From CADEED01 sp036274075 (GTDB lineage Bacteria; Pseudomonadota; Gammaproteobacteria; Steroidobacterales; Steroidobacteraceae), in NCBI GenBank assembly GCA_036274075.1, contig DASUGK010000056.1, forward strand, positions 1-64,000: a DNA stretch of 64,000 nucleotides, given 5' to 3'. The notes below the pieces were generated by a model. It had not been told where the DNA came from, searched no databases, and saw only the letters and a program-made list of their open reading frames with translations. This document shows positions 42,310-50,988 of this stretch, one piece after another; position 1 is the stretch's first letter, and the number at the start of each line of letters is the position of its first letter. Both the position numbers and the translations under genes were made by a program.

Positions 42310-42782
42310 GTGTACGGATTCCCGATGCCAAAACTCCTCAGCACGGCGATTTCGCGCCGTTCCATGCGCAGCCGTTCGCGGCGGCCGGTTTCGTGGTCAT
42401 AGCCGGCGAGGTGCAACGCGCCGTGGACCACCATGTGTGCCCAGTGCGCCACCACCGGCTTGCCATCCCGCTGCGCCTCGCGGCGCACGACTTCGGCGCA
42501 GATCACGAGGTCACCCAGTGGCAGGTGCTGGTCGCGCGGCAGCCCGCGCCGATCTCGAGACGGGGCCGGAAACGACAGCACGTTGGTCGGCTTGTCCTTG
42601 CCGCGCCAGCGAAGATTGAGCTCACGGCTCTCGCGCGCGGCGACCACGCGCACGGCGATCTCGCGGCCCTCACCGCGCCGCCCCAGGGCCGCGGCGGCCC
42701 AGTGTTTCATGCTCACGCGCGGCGGCGTCCAGGCGCGCGTACCACGGGCGAGTTCCAGCTTGAGGCCCCGCGCCGCGCTCAT
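42306..42782 (-). CDS. ybeY: Endoribonuclease YbeY
   Basis: A 158-residue UPF0054 metalloprotein. The zinc site HGALHLAGYDHETGRRE and the motif KDKPTNVLSFPAPS are characteristic. YbeY takes part in 16S rRNA 3'-end maturation and 70S quality control. It sits between phoL (four-base overlap) and corC in the standard order. The first 25 residues are longer than average but in frame with the overlap. Confidence 0.95.
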   Translation of the reverse strand: MSAARGLKLELARGTRAWTPPRVSMKHWAAAALGRRGEGREIAVRVVAARESRELNLRWRGKDKPTNVLSFPAPSRDRRGLPRDQHLPLGDLVICAEVVRREAQRDGKPVVAHWAHMVVHGALHLAGYDHETGRRERLRMERREIAVLRSFGIGNPYT

Positions 42783-43753
42783 GACTGCGGCGTGTGCGCT
42801 TCATAGGCCTGCACGATGCGCTGCACGAGCGGGTGCCGCACCACGTCGGCCGCTTCGAAGAAGGTGAATGCCACGCCATCGGTGTTGCGCAGGATGTTGA
42901 TGACGTGCTTGAGGCCGGAGGGTTTGCCGGCCGGCAGGTCGGTCTGCGTGACGTCACCCGTCACCACCGCGCGCGAGCCGAAGCCGATGCGGGTCAGGAA
43001 CATCTTCATCTGCTCGGGCGTGGTGTTCTGGGCCTCGTCGAGGATGATGAAGGAATCGTTGAGCGAGCGGCCGCGCATGAAAGCCAGCGGCGCGACCTCG
43101 ATGACGTTGCGCTCGATGAACTTCGCCACGCGGTCGAAGCCCAGCATCTCGTACAGCGCGTCGTACATGGGCCGCAGGTACGGATCCACCTTCTGCGTGA
43201 GATCGCCGGGGAGGAAACCGAGCCGCTCGCCCGCCTCCACCGCCGGCCGCACGAGGATGATGCGGCGGATGCGGTCCGCCTGCAGCGCCTCGACCGCGCA
43301 GGCCACGGCCAGGTAGGTCTTGCCGGTGCCGGCCGGGCCGATGCCGAAGGTCAGGTCCTTGGCGTGGATGTTGGAGAGATAGTCGCGCTGGTTGCGGCCG
43401 CGCGCGCGGATCGTGCCGCGCGCCACGCGCACGCCACCGCCGTCCGGATTCTCCTCGGCAACCAGGGCGCCCGGCATGTCGCGCGAATCGCGCAGCGCAA
43501 GGTGCACGCGCTCGAGCGAGATCTCCTCGCGGCCGGCGACTTCGAACAGGTCGCGCACCAGGTCCTCGGCGGCGTGCGCGCGCTGGCCCACGATGCGGAA
43601 ACTCGAGCCGCGCCGCTTCACCGACACGCCCATGCGCTCCTCGATGAGACGCAGGTTTTCGTCGAGCGCGCCGCACAGGTTCGCGAGCCGCGTGTTGTCG
43701 GGCGGCGCGAGATCGAATTCGCGTGCGGGTTCTACTGGGGCGGGTGTGGACAT
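42779..43753 (-). CDS. ybeZ: PhoH-like ATPase (YbeZ)
   Basis: A 324-residue PhoH-family P-loop ATPase. An N-terminal KH-like part (LRLIEERMGVSVKRRGSSFR) precedes the Walker A FGIGPAGTGKTYLAVA and Walker B DSFIILDEAQNTTPEQMK. Further on are GSRAVVTGDVTQTDLP and the SGLKHVINIL helix. YbeZ interacts with YbeY in RNA metabolism. The gene follows miaB by 5 nt and overlaps ybeY, matching the E. coli operon. Confidence 0.95.
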   Translation of the reverse strand: MSTPAPVEPAREFDLAPPDNTRLANLCGALDENLRLIEERMGVSVKRRGSSFRIVGQRAHAAEDLVRDLFEVAGREEISLERVHLALRDSRDMPGALVAEENPDGGGVRVARGTIRARGRNQRDYLSNIHAKDLTFGIGPAGTGKTYLAVACAVEALQADRIRRIILVRPAVEAGERLGFLPGDLTQKVDPYLRPMYDALYEMLGFDRVAKFIERNVIEVAPLAFMRGRSLNDSFIILDEAQNTTPEQMKMFLTRIGFGSRAVVTGDVTQTDLPAGKPSGLKHVINILRNTDGVAFTFFEAADVVRHPLVQRIVQAYEAHTPQS

Positions 43754-43758
43754 CAGTT

Positions 43759-45120
43759 CTAACTATTGGCCGCGATGCGCGCTTCGGCACTGGGCGCGGC
43801 CGCGAGGCGGCCGCGGAGGGACTGCGGCCGCGCCTCGACGATGACCACGTCCACGAACCGGCCGATGAGGCTCGCCGGGCCGGGGAAGTTCACCCAGCGG
43901 TTGTTCTCGGTCTTGCCGGCCATTTCCTGCCTGTTCTTCTTCGAGAGACGCTCGACCAGCACGCGCTGCACGCTGCCGACCATGGATTCGCTGATGGCGC
44001 GCGCCTGTTCGTTGAGCTGAGCCTGCAGCTTCGCGAGCCGTTGCTGCTTGACCTCGGGCGCGACGTCGTCGGCCAGCGAGGCCGCGGGCGTGCCCGGACG
44101 CTGGCTGTAGATGAAGGAGAACGACTGGTCGAAGTTCACCTCGCGCACGAGTTTCAGTGTGGCCTCGAAATCGCGTTCCGTCTCCCCGGGAAACCCGACA
44201 ATGATGTCGGTCGACACCGCGATCGAGGGCCGCGCGGCGCGCAGGCGCCGCAGTTTTTCCTTGAACTCGAGCGCCGTGTAGCCGCGCTTCATGGCGGCCA
44301 GGATCCTGTCGGAGCCCGACTGCACGGCGAGGTGCAGGTGATCGGCGAGCTTGGGAACGCTGGCGTAGGCCTCGATGAGGCTGTCGCCGAATTCCACCGG
44401 GTGCGAGGTGGTGAAGCGGATGCGTTCGACGCCCGGCACCTCGGCCACGTAGTGGATCAGCGTGGCGAGATCCACGATGGTGCCGTCGGCCATCGGCCCG
44501 GCGTAGGCGTTGACGTTCTGGCCCAGCAGCGTGATCTCACCCACGCCCTGCGCCGCGAGCTGGCGCACTTCTTCCATCACGGAATCGAAGGAACGCGAGA
44601 CCTCGTCGCCACGCGTGTAAGGCACCACGCAGAACGTGCAGTACTTGCTGCAACCTTCCATGACGGAGACGAAGGCGGAGGCGCCCTCGGCGCGGGCCGG
44701 AGGCAGTTTGTCGAACTTCTCGATCTCGGGGAACGACACGTCGACCACGGCGCGGCCGGTACGCTTGAGCTCGCCCAGCATGTCGGGCAGCCGGTGCAGG
44801 GTCTGCGGTCCGAAGACCAGGTCCACGTAGGGCGCGCGCCTGGTGATGGCCTCGCCTTCCTGGCTGGCCACGCAGCCGCCCACGCCGATGAGCACGTGCG
44901 GCTTGAGCTTCTTCAACTCGCGCCACTCGCCCAGCAACGAGTACACCTTGTCCTCGGCCTTTTCGCGCACCGAGCAGGTGTTCATGAGCAGGACGTCGGC
45001 GTCGGCCGGGTTGTCCGTGGGGGTGAGGCCGGCGCCAGCACCGAGCACGTCGCCCATGCGGGTCGAGTCGTACTCGTTCATCTGGCAGCCGAAGGTCTTG
45101 ATGTAGTAGCGGCCGGGCAT
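43759..45120 (-). CDS. miaB: tRNA-2-methylthio-N6-dimethylallyladenosine synthase
   Basis: A 453-residue radical-SAM methylthiotransferase that modifies A37 of tRNAs reading UNN codons. The N-terminal UPF0004 domain begins YYIKTFGCQMNEYDSTRMGD with NTCSVREKAEDKV. The radical-SAM cluster is in EGCSKYCTFCVVPYTRGDE, and a TRAM domain closes the protein (VLVERLSKKNRQEMAGKTEN). The ATG at 45120 fits the family N-terminus; a TTG at 45159 would add 13 unlikely residues. It heads the miaB-ybeZ-ybeY-corC-lnt operon. Confidence 0.97.
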   Translation of the reverse strand: MPGRYYIKTFGCQMNEYDSTRMGDVLGAGAGLTPTDNPADADVLLMNTCSVREKAEDKVYSLLGEWRELKKLKPHVLIGVGGCVASQEGEAITRRAPYVDLVFGPQTLHRLPDMLGELKRTGRAVVDVSFPEIEKFDKLPPARAEGASAFVSVMEGCSKYCTFCVVPYTRGDEVSRSFDSVMEEVRQLAAQGVGEITLLGQNVNAYAGPMADGTIVDLATLIHYVAEVPGVERIRFTTSHPVEFGDSLIEAYASVPKLADHLHLAVQSGSDRILAAMKRGYTALEFKEKLRRLRAARPSIAVSTDIIVGFPGETERDFEATLKLVREVNFDQSFSFIYSQRPGTPAASLADDVAPEVKQQRLAKLQAQLNEQARAISESMVGSVQRVLVERLSKKNRQEMAGKTENNRWVNFPGPASLIGRFVDVVIVEARPQSLRGRLAAAPSAEARIAANS

Positions 45121-45189
45121 TTCGGATCGAACGGGAGAGCGGGCGCTAGGGTATCGCAATACCGGTAATCGAAAAATTACCCTGATATT

Positions 45190-46272
45190 TCAGTCTGTTA
45201 CAGAGTCCATTTGCCGGCGGAGAAGCGCCGCTCCCTGCCGGTTCCACCACCAGGACAGGCCAAAAAACACGACCCCTGCGGCCACGCCTGCCAGCGGCCA
45301 GGTCCAGGCGGTACCGCGTCCCAGCGGGAAGCTGAGCATGTAAGCAAGCCAGGCGCCGAGGAATGCACACTCCTTCCAGGTGCGCGTGCCGCGCAGCTCG
45401 TCGCGCTTTTGCTCCAGCAGATGCCGCTGAAAGGCCAATGAATCCAACCCGGCCGTGACATGCGGTCCGGGCGCCTCGAGCCTGCGACGCCGCCGCTGAA
45501 ATGCCTCGATGAAGACAATGAAGGCCAACAATGCAATGGCGAGCATCGCCAGCCAGTTCCTGCGATGCATACCGAGGACATACAACGCCATCAGCGACGA
45601 AACGACCGGCACGAAGACGAGTTCCCTGAGGCCTTCCCGCTTCCAACGAGTATTCAACTCCTGCATGCGCTGCCTTACCTGGAAGCGCGAACCTCGCGAG
45701 GCGTCGGCGAACTGTCGCTGCCACTCCTCGCGCGCGCCAGGTCCCAGTAGTTTGGAGATGCGCTCGTATGCCGATTCGAGGCGAGCCGCGGTCCAACCGG
45801 TGATATCACGGGCCCCTTCGATGTCGATGCCTTCGAGACAGAGGAAGACGAGCTCGCGGTCCTGCGGTTGCAGCCCCTGGATGAACCCTGTCACCGACGC
45901 ACCGGTCGTGGACACACCGGGCGCGGTGGCTTCATCCAGCGTTCGCTGCGATTTCAGGACCCGGCGGCGCTTCCAGGCCTGCACGGCGGTGTCCTGGTAG
46001 GGAGGACGATCGTGGGTGTTGGGCTGCTGTGCCGCCACCAGGTGGAAGGCGACTCGGAATACCCAAGTCCGCAGGGCGATTCGCCCATCGTAGTTGGCCA
46101 GGCTGCGCCACAGCGCCACATGGATGTCGTCCAGCAGGGCCGCGCGCGGCGCCGACTCGTCCTCGAATGCGGCCGCCAGCCGCGCCAGCGGTGCCGCGAA
46201 CCCGGCGGCGGCCGCGTCGAAGCGCGCATCGCGTTCGTCGGCGGGCGGAGCGGGTTCGAACGAAGGCCACAT
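45190..46272 (-). CDS. ECF-type sigma factor fused to a four-helix membrane domain
   Basis: A 360-residue protein. Residues about 45-80 match sigma region 2 (LLDDIHVALWRSLANYDGRI, then ALRTWVFRVAFHLVA), and residues 130-176 match region 4 (GLQPQDRELVFLCLEGIDIE, then GARDITGWTAARLESAYERI). After EEWQ (182-185) and a basic linker come four transmembrane helices at about 217-235, 240-258, 301-318 and 322-343, with a cytoplasmic basic loop between the second and third. The membrane half resembles, in helix order and loop pattern, the separate protein at 49332-49919 that accompanies a free ECF sigma factor. It may be a membrane-tethered sigma factor. It lies 64 nt downstream of the HAF-repeat genes. 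Confidence 0.72.
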   Translation of the reverse strand: MWPSFEPAPPADERDARFDAAAAGFAAPLARLAAAFEDESAPRAALLDDIHVALWRSLANYDGRIALRTWVFRVAFHLVAAQQPNTHDRPPYQDTAVQAWKRRRVLKSQRTLDEATAPGVSTTGASVTGFIQGLQPQDRELVFLCLEGIDIEGARDITGWTAARLESAYERISKLLGPGAREEWQRQFADASRGSRFQVRQRMQELNTRWKREGLRELVFVPVVSSLMALYVLGMHRRNWLAMLAIALLAFIVFIEAFQRRRRRLEAPGPHVTAGLDSLAFQRHLLEQKRDELRGTRTWKECAFLGAWLAYMLSFPLGRGTAWTWPLAGVAAGVVFFGLSWWWNRQGAALLRRQMDSVTD

Positions 46273-46336
46273 CGTGTGGCGGCGAGCTTCGCACGAACCG
46301 GTAGTTTGGTGCCAGCGACGCCGGCCGGGAGGGTCC

Positions 46337-47473
46337 TCAGAGCGGCAGCGACTTGTGCACGATGAGATTCCAGCGCACGGCCCGCTCGCCGCAGTTCCCG
46401 ACCACCATGATGTTGCCGGAGCCGGCGCTCCTGTCCGTCAGGGCGACCGCCCTGCAGTCGGTGGTCAGCGTGGGCATGCCTGCGGGCAAGGGCAGCGTGT
46501 AGAAGCCGAAATCCGCATGCCAGACGAAGGCGCGGTTGCGGCGCGCAAGGCCCTGCAGATTGCCCACCATCCTGTCGCCCTGCCCCACGACGAAATTCTG
46601 TTCGTTGATGTTGTAGGCGCGGCTCTCGTTGCCACCCGGAAAAACGCCGATCCACTGGCTGGCGGCGCTCACGCCATCCCACCACATCGCGCGGCTCTTC
46701 CCGGCGACGATGCCGGTGCCCACCACCACGCCACTGTCATTGAGCGCGCTGCCGCTCACGTCGCTGGCGCCGAAGGGCTTCGGAATGAAGCTCTTCATGC
46801 CGTTCTTCCAGACCACGGAGCTTCCGCCGGTGTACCCGAGGGTCCATCCGGCGCTGTTGATGTCCCTGACACCGACGTCGCCCTCGAGCAACACGGGGCA
46901 CTCGAGGATCTGCGGCATGGCGTACGCGTTCTGCCACTTCACCACGACTTCGCGGTAGCAGGCCAGGTCCGGCATGCCGTCGTACATCCACTCCGGCTCG
47001 ACGTGGCCGACGATCACGCCGGCATTGTTGATGGCCACGGCCTGCCCGATGAAGTGCGGGTCGTAGATCTCGCCGGGATGGATGGACACGCTCATGGTGA
47101 CCATGCCGGTGCTCTCGCTCCAGTAGAAAGGCGCGTCGCACTCGAAGCAGCCGTTGCCGTATTCGCCGACCACCGCGCCGTAATCGTTGATTCCCAATGG
47201 GAACATGTCGATGCCATTGGCAGGCATGGGCAGTTCGCTCATGACCCCGTTGCGCCAGATGAAGCCGCGCCGCTTGTAGTTCGCGGTGAGCGACTTGCCG
47301 ACCACCTCGCCGTTGTTGTTGACGTCGTACGCGGTGGAGTCCGGCCCGCCGAGCGTGCCCAGTTCCGACGCCACGGCGCTCTGCACGTGGTAGCCGATGG
47401 GAGCGGCGACGGACGCCGCCGCCATCGCCAGGAAAGCGGCGCCAGTCGCCAGCCAGCGGAATCGGGATTTCAT
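46337..47473 (-). CDS. Secreted HAF-repeat protein (copy 1)
   Basis: A 378-residue exported protein with an N-terminal signal peptide (MKSRFRWLATGAAFLAMAAA, cleaved near SVAA). It has six repeats of the HAF extracellular-repeat type; examples are LGTLGGPDSTAYDVNNNGEV, FPLGINDYGAVVGEY, AVAINNAGVIVGHVE and SRAYNINEQNFVVGQG. Six short repeats suggest a six-bladed propeller, which is inference. It is 58 nt downstream of a paralogue of the same length and just upstream of the sigma-membrane fusion. The ATG at 47473 begins the signal peptide, so upstream frame extension is excluded. Confidence 0.82.
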   Translation of the reverse strand: MKSRFRWLATGAAFLAMAAASVAAPIGYHVQSAVASELGTLGGPDSTAYDVNNNGEVVGKSLTANYKRRGFIWRNGVMSELPMPANGIDMFPLGINDYGAVVGEYGNGCFECDAPFYWSESTGMVTMSVSIHPGEIYDPHFIGQAVAINNAGVIVGHVEPEWMYDGMPDLACYREVVVKWQNAYAMPQILECPVLLEGDVGVRDINSAGWTLGYTGGSSVVWKNGMKSFIPKPFGASDVSGSALNDSGVVVGTGIVAGKSRAMWWDGVSAASQWIGVFPGGNESRAYNINEQNFVVGQGDRMVGNLQGLARRNRAFVWHADFGFYTLPLPAGMPTLTTDCRAVALTDRSAGSGNIMVVGNCGERAVRWNLIVHKSLPL

Positions 47474-47531
47474 GCAAGTCTCCGGTCGAGGGGTGCCCGG
47501 AGACAAGGACGGAATCCGCGCTACAGCCGGC

Positions 47532-48668
47532 TCACGGCACTTTCCTGATCACCACCGTCCAGAGAATGGCCCGCGACGAACACGCGCCCACTACCTTGAT
47601 GACGCCGGTCGATGCCACCAGGTTGTTCAGCGACATGCCCGAACAATCCGTCTCCAGCGGCCGTGATCCGCGCGGTATCGGCAGTGGATAGATGCCGAGC
47701 AGGCTGTGATAGAGGAAGGCGCGGTCGTGTACCTCGTCCGGCAGCAGCGGATCCTTGATCAGCATTTCCGACGTGCCTGCCACGAAATTCTGGTCGTTGA
47801 TTTCTTCCGCGTAACTCGAGGTACCACCCGGCAGGGCGGGCAGCCAGGTGCTGAAGACACCGACGCCATCCCAGCGGATGGCACGGGTCACGGTGCCGAT
47901 GCTGGCGTAGCCCACGACCACTCCCGCGTCGTTGATCCCCAAGCCGTGCACCTGCGTTCCAAACAAGGGATTGGGAATGTGGGTCGTGACCCCGGATTTC
48001 CACACGAACCCGCGCGTCGTCGCGCCGGTACCTTCGGTGCCGACGATCCAGCCGGAATTGTTGATGTCCGAGGCCTGGTTGTACGAATCGATGCTCTCGG
48101 AGCAGTGCACGATGAACGGCGCCGCGGTGTAGTCCTTCCATGCGACGGGCAATGACCTGCGGCAAGGCACGGTGAACGGGGTGAAGTACTTCTCGATGAC
48201 ACCCGCAATCATCCCGTAGTTGTTGATGGCCTTGGCCTTGCCGCTGTAGAGCGGATCGAGCGGGTCGCCGGGGAACAGGGATCGATCCATCTCGACCAGG
48301 CCCGTGCCCAGGGTCCAGTAGAACGGCCGATAGTCGAATTCACCGGGATCGCCGAAGCGCCCGACGATTTCGCCGTGATCGTTGATGCCCTCGGCATAAC
48401 TGAACGCCGAGCTGTCGGGCATGCCGAAATCGGAGATGACGCCGCTGCTGCTCCAGCGCACCGCGAGCCGTTTCATGGTCGCGTCCTGGGCGAAGCCCAC
48501 GATCTGGCCGCGGTTGTTGATGTCGAAGGCCCAGGAATCCTCGCCACCCAGCGTACCGAGATCCTTCACGGAAACGCTGTCGACGACGTAACTGGCGGCC
48601 TGCGCGAACTGCGCCGCGCAGGCCATCAAGACGAAAGAACACAAATGCCGGATGGACCATGTCTTCAT
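47532..48668 (-). CDS. Secreted HAF-repeat protein (copy 2)
   Basis: A 378-residue paralogue of the following gene, again with a signal peptide (MKTWSIRHLCSFVLMACAAQ, then FAQA). Six HAF repeats are recognisable: LGTLGGEDSWAFDINNRGQI, YAEGINDHGEIVGRF, AKAINNYGMIAGVI, ASDINNSGWIVGTE, GLGINDAGVVVGYA and YAEEINDQNFVAGTS. They line up one to one with those of copy 1, so the pair arose by tandem duplication. The ATG at 48668 has GGAGAA 8 nt upstream. The role is unknown; extracellular or periplasmic. Confidence 0.82.
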   Translation of the reverse strand: MKTWSIRHLCSFVLMACAAQFAQAASYVVDSVSVKDLGTLGGEDSWAFDINNRGQIVGFAQDATMKRLAVRWSSSGVISDFGMPDSSAFSYAEGINDHGEIVGRFGDPGEFDYRPFYWTLGTGLVEMDRSLFPGDPLDPLYSGKAKAINNYGMIAGVIEKYFTPFTVPCRRSLPVAWKDYTAAPFIVHCSESIDSYNQASDINNSGWIVGTEGTGATTRGFVWKSGVTTHIPNPLFGTQVHGLGINDAGVVVGYASIGTVTRAIRWDGVGVFSTWLPALPGGTSSYAEEINDQNFVAGTSEMLIKDPLLPDEVHDRAFLYHSLLGIYPLPIPRGSRPLETDCSGMSLNNLVASTGVIKVVGACSSRAILWTVVIRKVP

Positions 48669-48858
48669 GGAAGGTTCTCCTGTGTGGATCCACCCCCCGG
48701 CGTGCGCGAATCTTCGCGCGGGCGCCCCACAGCGCAAACCCGGCCGCGGCGCCTTTCATTTCCTTTTGAGACTTATTTCCGCAAATTCCTGGCGGCGGCG
48801 GCACTAGTTAGTACGTTAGTACCGCTGCGCCGCATCAGCCGCGTGCGCGGCGGCGGAG

Positions 48859-49305
48859 TTACTTCGGCTCGGTGGCGCCGCGGGTGAGCTGCGCACCGTC
48901 GTCGGCGACGAAGATGGCCAGCAGGCTGGCCGGCTCGGTATTGCTGGCGTTCTCGCTGATGGTGTGCGTGCTGCCCGGCGGTTCGAAGAACCCCTCGCCC
49001 GCCGAGTAGACCTTCGCCGGCCCGGTGGCCGAATTCTCCGAACGGACGTGCCCGGAGAGCACGTAGGCATAGACGCTGCCCGCGTGTGCGTGGCTCTGGG
49101 ATTTTCCACCCGGCGCGTATTGCACCAGCACGCCCGTGAGGGTCTTGCCGGGAACGTTGGGAAGTTTCTCGCTGAAGGCCTGCTTCGCCTGGACCGGCGT
49201 CGGCTCGCCCTCGGCTGCGAACAGTTGCGGCAGGCCGAACAGGCCGGCGGCCAGCGCGAAACCGGCCGCGAACGATGTTAGTTTTCCCGTCGGAATTCTT
49301 TTCAT
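48859..49305 (-). CDS. Exported cupin-domain protein
   Basis: A 148-residue protein with a signal peptide (KLTSFAAGFALAAGLFGLPQ, then LFAA) and a single cupin barrel. Cupin motif 1 is SQSHAHAGSVYAYVLSGHV and motif 2 EGFFEPPGSTHTISENAS, giving metal-ligand histidines. The ATG at 49305 follows AGGAGG and is preferred over 49335. It lies 26 nt after the membrane partner of the ECF sigma factor, so the three may form one operon. Similar small periplasmic cupins occur near sigma/anti-sigma pairs, where they can act as sensors; that role is inferred. Confidence 0.8.
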   Translation of the reverse strand: MKRIPTGKLTSFAAGFALAAGLFGLPQLFAAEGEPTPVQAKQAFSEKLPNVPGKTLTGVLVQYAPGGKSQSHAHAGSVYAYVLSGHVRSENSATGPAKVYSAGEGFFEPPGSTHTISENASNTEPASLLAIFVADDGAQLTRGATEPK

Positions 49306-49331
49306 GACCGTCCTCCTCTGCGTCGAACGAT

Positions 49332-49919
49332 TCAATTCTCCTCCGCGCGCGCGGCGAACTGGGCCCGCAGCGCCACGAAGCGGCGCACGCGGCGCCGTGC
49401 ATACGCGTGGTACACCGCGACACCGATGGCGTACAGGCCGAACATGCCCATGGCGGCCGCCACCCGCGCACCGTCATGGTATGCCGCCTGCGCGTCGCCG
49501 ATGCCGGACGAGTACAGCACCAGCACCCAGACGATGGATGCGGCGGTCATGAAGTAGTTCGCCCAGGCCATGCGGATGCCGCGCCGCGCGCGGCGCAGCG
49601 ACAATTCCACGAGCTCCAGCAACGAACCGCTGGCGCCCCGTAGCGAGAAGCGCCGCGTCCACCACGATGCACCGACGCCGACCAGCGCCAGCACGATGTA
49701 CAACGACCCGACCGCGGCCTGTCCCATGGCGATCTGGATGATGCCGAGCACCGTGATCAGCAGCAGCGCCGCGACCTCGAGACCGAGCCACGCCCAGCTG
49801 CCGATCATTCGCAGTCTCAGGCCCCAGCGCAGCTGCTGTGTCATGAGCATCTCGGCGACGGACGTCGACTTCCACTGGATCTTCATGGCTTGCCACTCCT
49901 CGTGTTCGTTCGGGTTCAT
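49332..49919 (-). CDS. Four-helix membrane protein, putative partner of the ECF sigma factor
   Basis: A 195-residue protein with a soluble N-terminus (MNPNEHEEWQAMKIQWKS) and four predicted transmembrane helices near 40-63, 68-88, 118-137 and 152-174. A basic cytoplasmic loop (LLELVELSLRRARRGIRMAW) lies between the second and third helices. The start overlaps the stop of the ECF gene (ATGA), as expected of a co-translated anti-sigma factor. The same architecture, including EEWQ before the first helix, is found fused to a sigma factor at 45190-46272. It has no zinc-binding anti-sigma motif. Anti-sigma function is inferred from position. Confidence 0.72.
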   Translation of the reverse strand: MNPNEHEEWQAMKIQWKSTSVAEMLMTQQLRWGLRLRMIGSWAWLGLEVAALLLITVLGIIQIAMGQAAVGSLYIVLALVGVGASWWTRRFSLRGASGSLLELVELSLRRARRGIRMAWANYFMTAASIVWVLVLYSSGIGDAQAAYHDGARVAAAMGMFGLYAIGVAVYHAYARRRVRRFVALRAQFAARAEEN

Positions 49920-50416
49920 GAGGCCTCCCGCTGCATGAGCTCGCGCAACAGGCCGCGCGCCCGATTGAGGCGCACGCCCACGACGTTTGCGTTGAGGCCG
50001 AGCAAGGCAGCGATTTCGGATGGGGAAAAGTCTTCGAGCATGAGCACCACGGGCTGCCGGTAGATCAGGGGCAGCCGTTGCACGGCCGCGAGCAGCGAAC
50101 CTCGTTCGGCGCTGGCCATGGCGATGGACTCCGGCGGCGGCTCCTGGTCGACCAGGTCGGTGCTGAGCGCTTCGCGTTGCGGCTGGCGGGCGCGTCGCGC
50201 CACGTGCGAGATGGCGCGGAATTGCGCGATGCGCGCGACGAAAGTCTTGAGCGAAGCTTCGGCGCGATACGCGGGCAACGCACGCCAGATCGCGAACCAG
50301 GCTTCCTGCGCGAGGTCCCGGGCCAGGTCACGGTCGCGTTCGTAGCTGGCGCAGATGCGCACCACCATGACCTGGTACTCGGAAACCAGGTCCTCGAAGC
50401 GCGCGTGCTGACTCAC
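49916..50416 (-). CDS. RNA polymerase ECF sigma factor
   Basis: A 166-residue ECF sigma-70 factor. Region 2 reads RDLARDLAQEAWFAIWRALP with AYRAEASLKTFVARIAQFRA, and region 4 reads QRLPLIYRQPVVLMLEDFSP then SEIAALLGLNANVVGVRLNR. The start is a GTG at 50416 with GAGGAC upstream; there is no in-frame ATG close by. It is followed with overlap by its putative membrane partner and then a periplasmic cupin. A GGAGAC/GTCTCC hairpin (50431-50446) lies just before the start, in the short gap after ssb. Its target promoters are not evident. Confidence 0.88.
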   Translation of the reverse strand: MSQHARFEDLVSEYQVMVVRICASYERDRDLARDLAQEAWFAIWRALPAYRAEASLKTFVARIAQFRAISHVARRARQPQREALSTDLVDQEPPPESIAMASAERGSLLAAVQRLPLIYRQPVVLMLEDFSPSEIAALLGLNANVVGVRLNRARGLLRELMQREAS

Positions 50417-50481
50417 GTGGGCGTCCTCATGGAGACAACAGTCTCCGCGGGCGCCCGATTCTTACCGGCTAGCCAAGTCGT

Positions 50482-50988
50482 TCAGAACGGGATGTCGTCG
50501 TCGAAGTCGCCGCCGCCCTTCTCGCCGCCACCACCGCTGGGCGGACCCTGGTCGTAATCATCCGGCGGGCCGGACTGGCCGCCGCCACCGCCGCGGCGCG
50601 AGCCACCACCACCACCGCCGTAATCGCCACCGCCGCCGCCCATGCCGCCACCGCGGCTGTCGAGCATCTGCATGTCGCTGGCGATGATTTCCGTGGTGTA
50701 GCGGTCGTTGCCCTGCTTGTCCTGCCACTTGCGCGTGCGCAGCGAGCCTTCGATGTAGACCTTGCTTCCCTTCTTGAGGTATTCGCCGGCGATTTCACCG
50801 AGGCGACCGAACATGGCCACGCTGTGCCACTCGGTACGCTCCTTCTGCTCCCCCGACTGCTTGTCTTTCCAGTTCTCGCTGGTCGCCACGCGGATGTTCG
50901 CCACCGTGACGCCCGAGGGCATGGAGCGCGTCTCCGGGTCTGCGCCCAGATTGCCGATCAGAATGACTTTGTTGACTCCGCGCGCCAT
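50482..50988 (-). CDS. ssb: Single-stranded DNA-binding protein
   Basis: A 168-residue SSB. The OB fold is RGVNKVILIGNLGADPETRS through WRDKQGNDR-like beta strands (RKWQDKQGNDRYTTEIIASD). It is followed by a glycine-rich linker of about 50 residues and the acidic tip DDDIPF that recruits repair and replication proteins. The ATG at 50988 gives the usual MARGVNK start; an ATG at 51003 adds five residues. The gene stands alone, upstream of the ECF operon on the same strand. Confidence 0.97.
   Translation of the reverse strand: MARGVNKVILIGNLGADPETRSMPSGVTVANIRVATSENWKDKQSGEQKERTEWHSVAMFGRLGEIAGEYLKKGSKVYIEGSLRTRKWQDKQGNDRYTTEIIASDMQMLDSRGGGMGGGGGDYGGGGGGSRRGGGGGQSGPPDDYDQGPPSGGGGEKGGGDFDDDIPF

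Noticed and set aside
50431..50446. GGAGAC/GTCTCC hairpin as a rho-independent terminator of ssb
   Set aside because: Stem of only six pairs and no following T-run on the minus strand; it may instead be a leader structure of the ECF gene.
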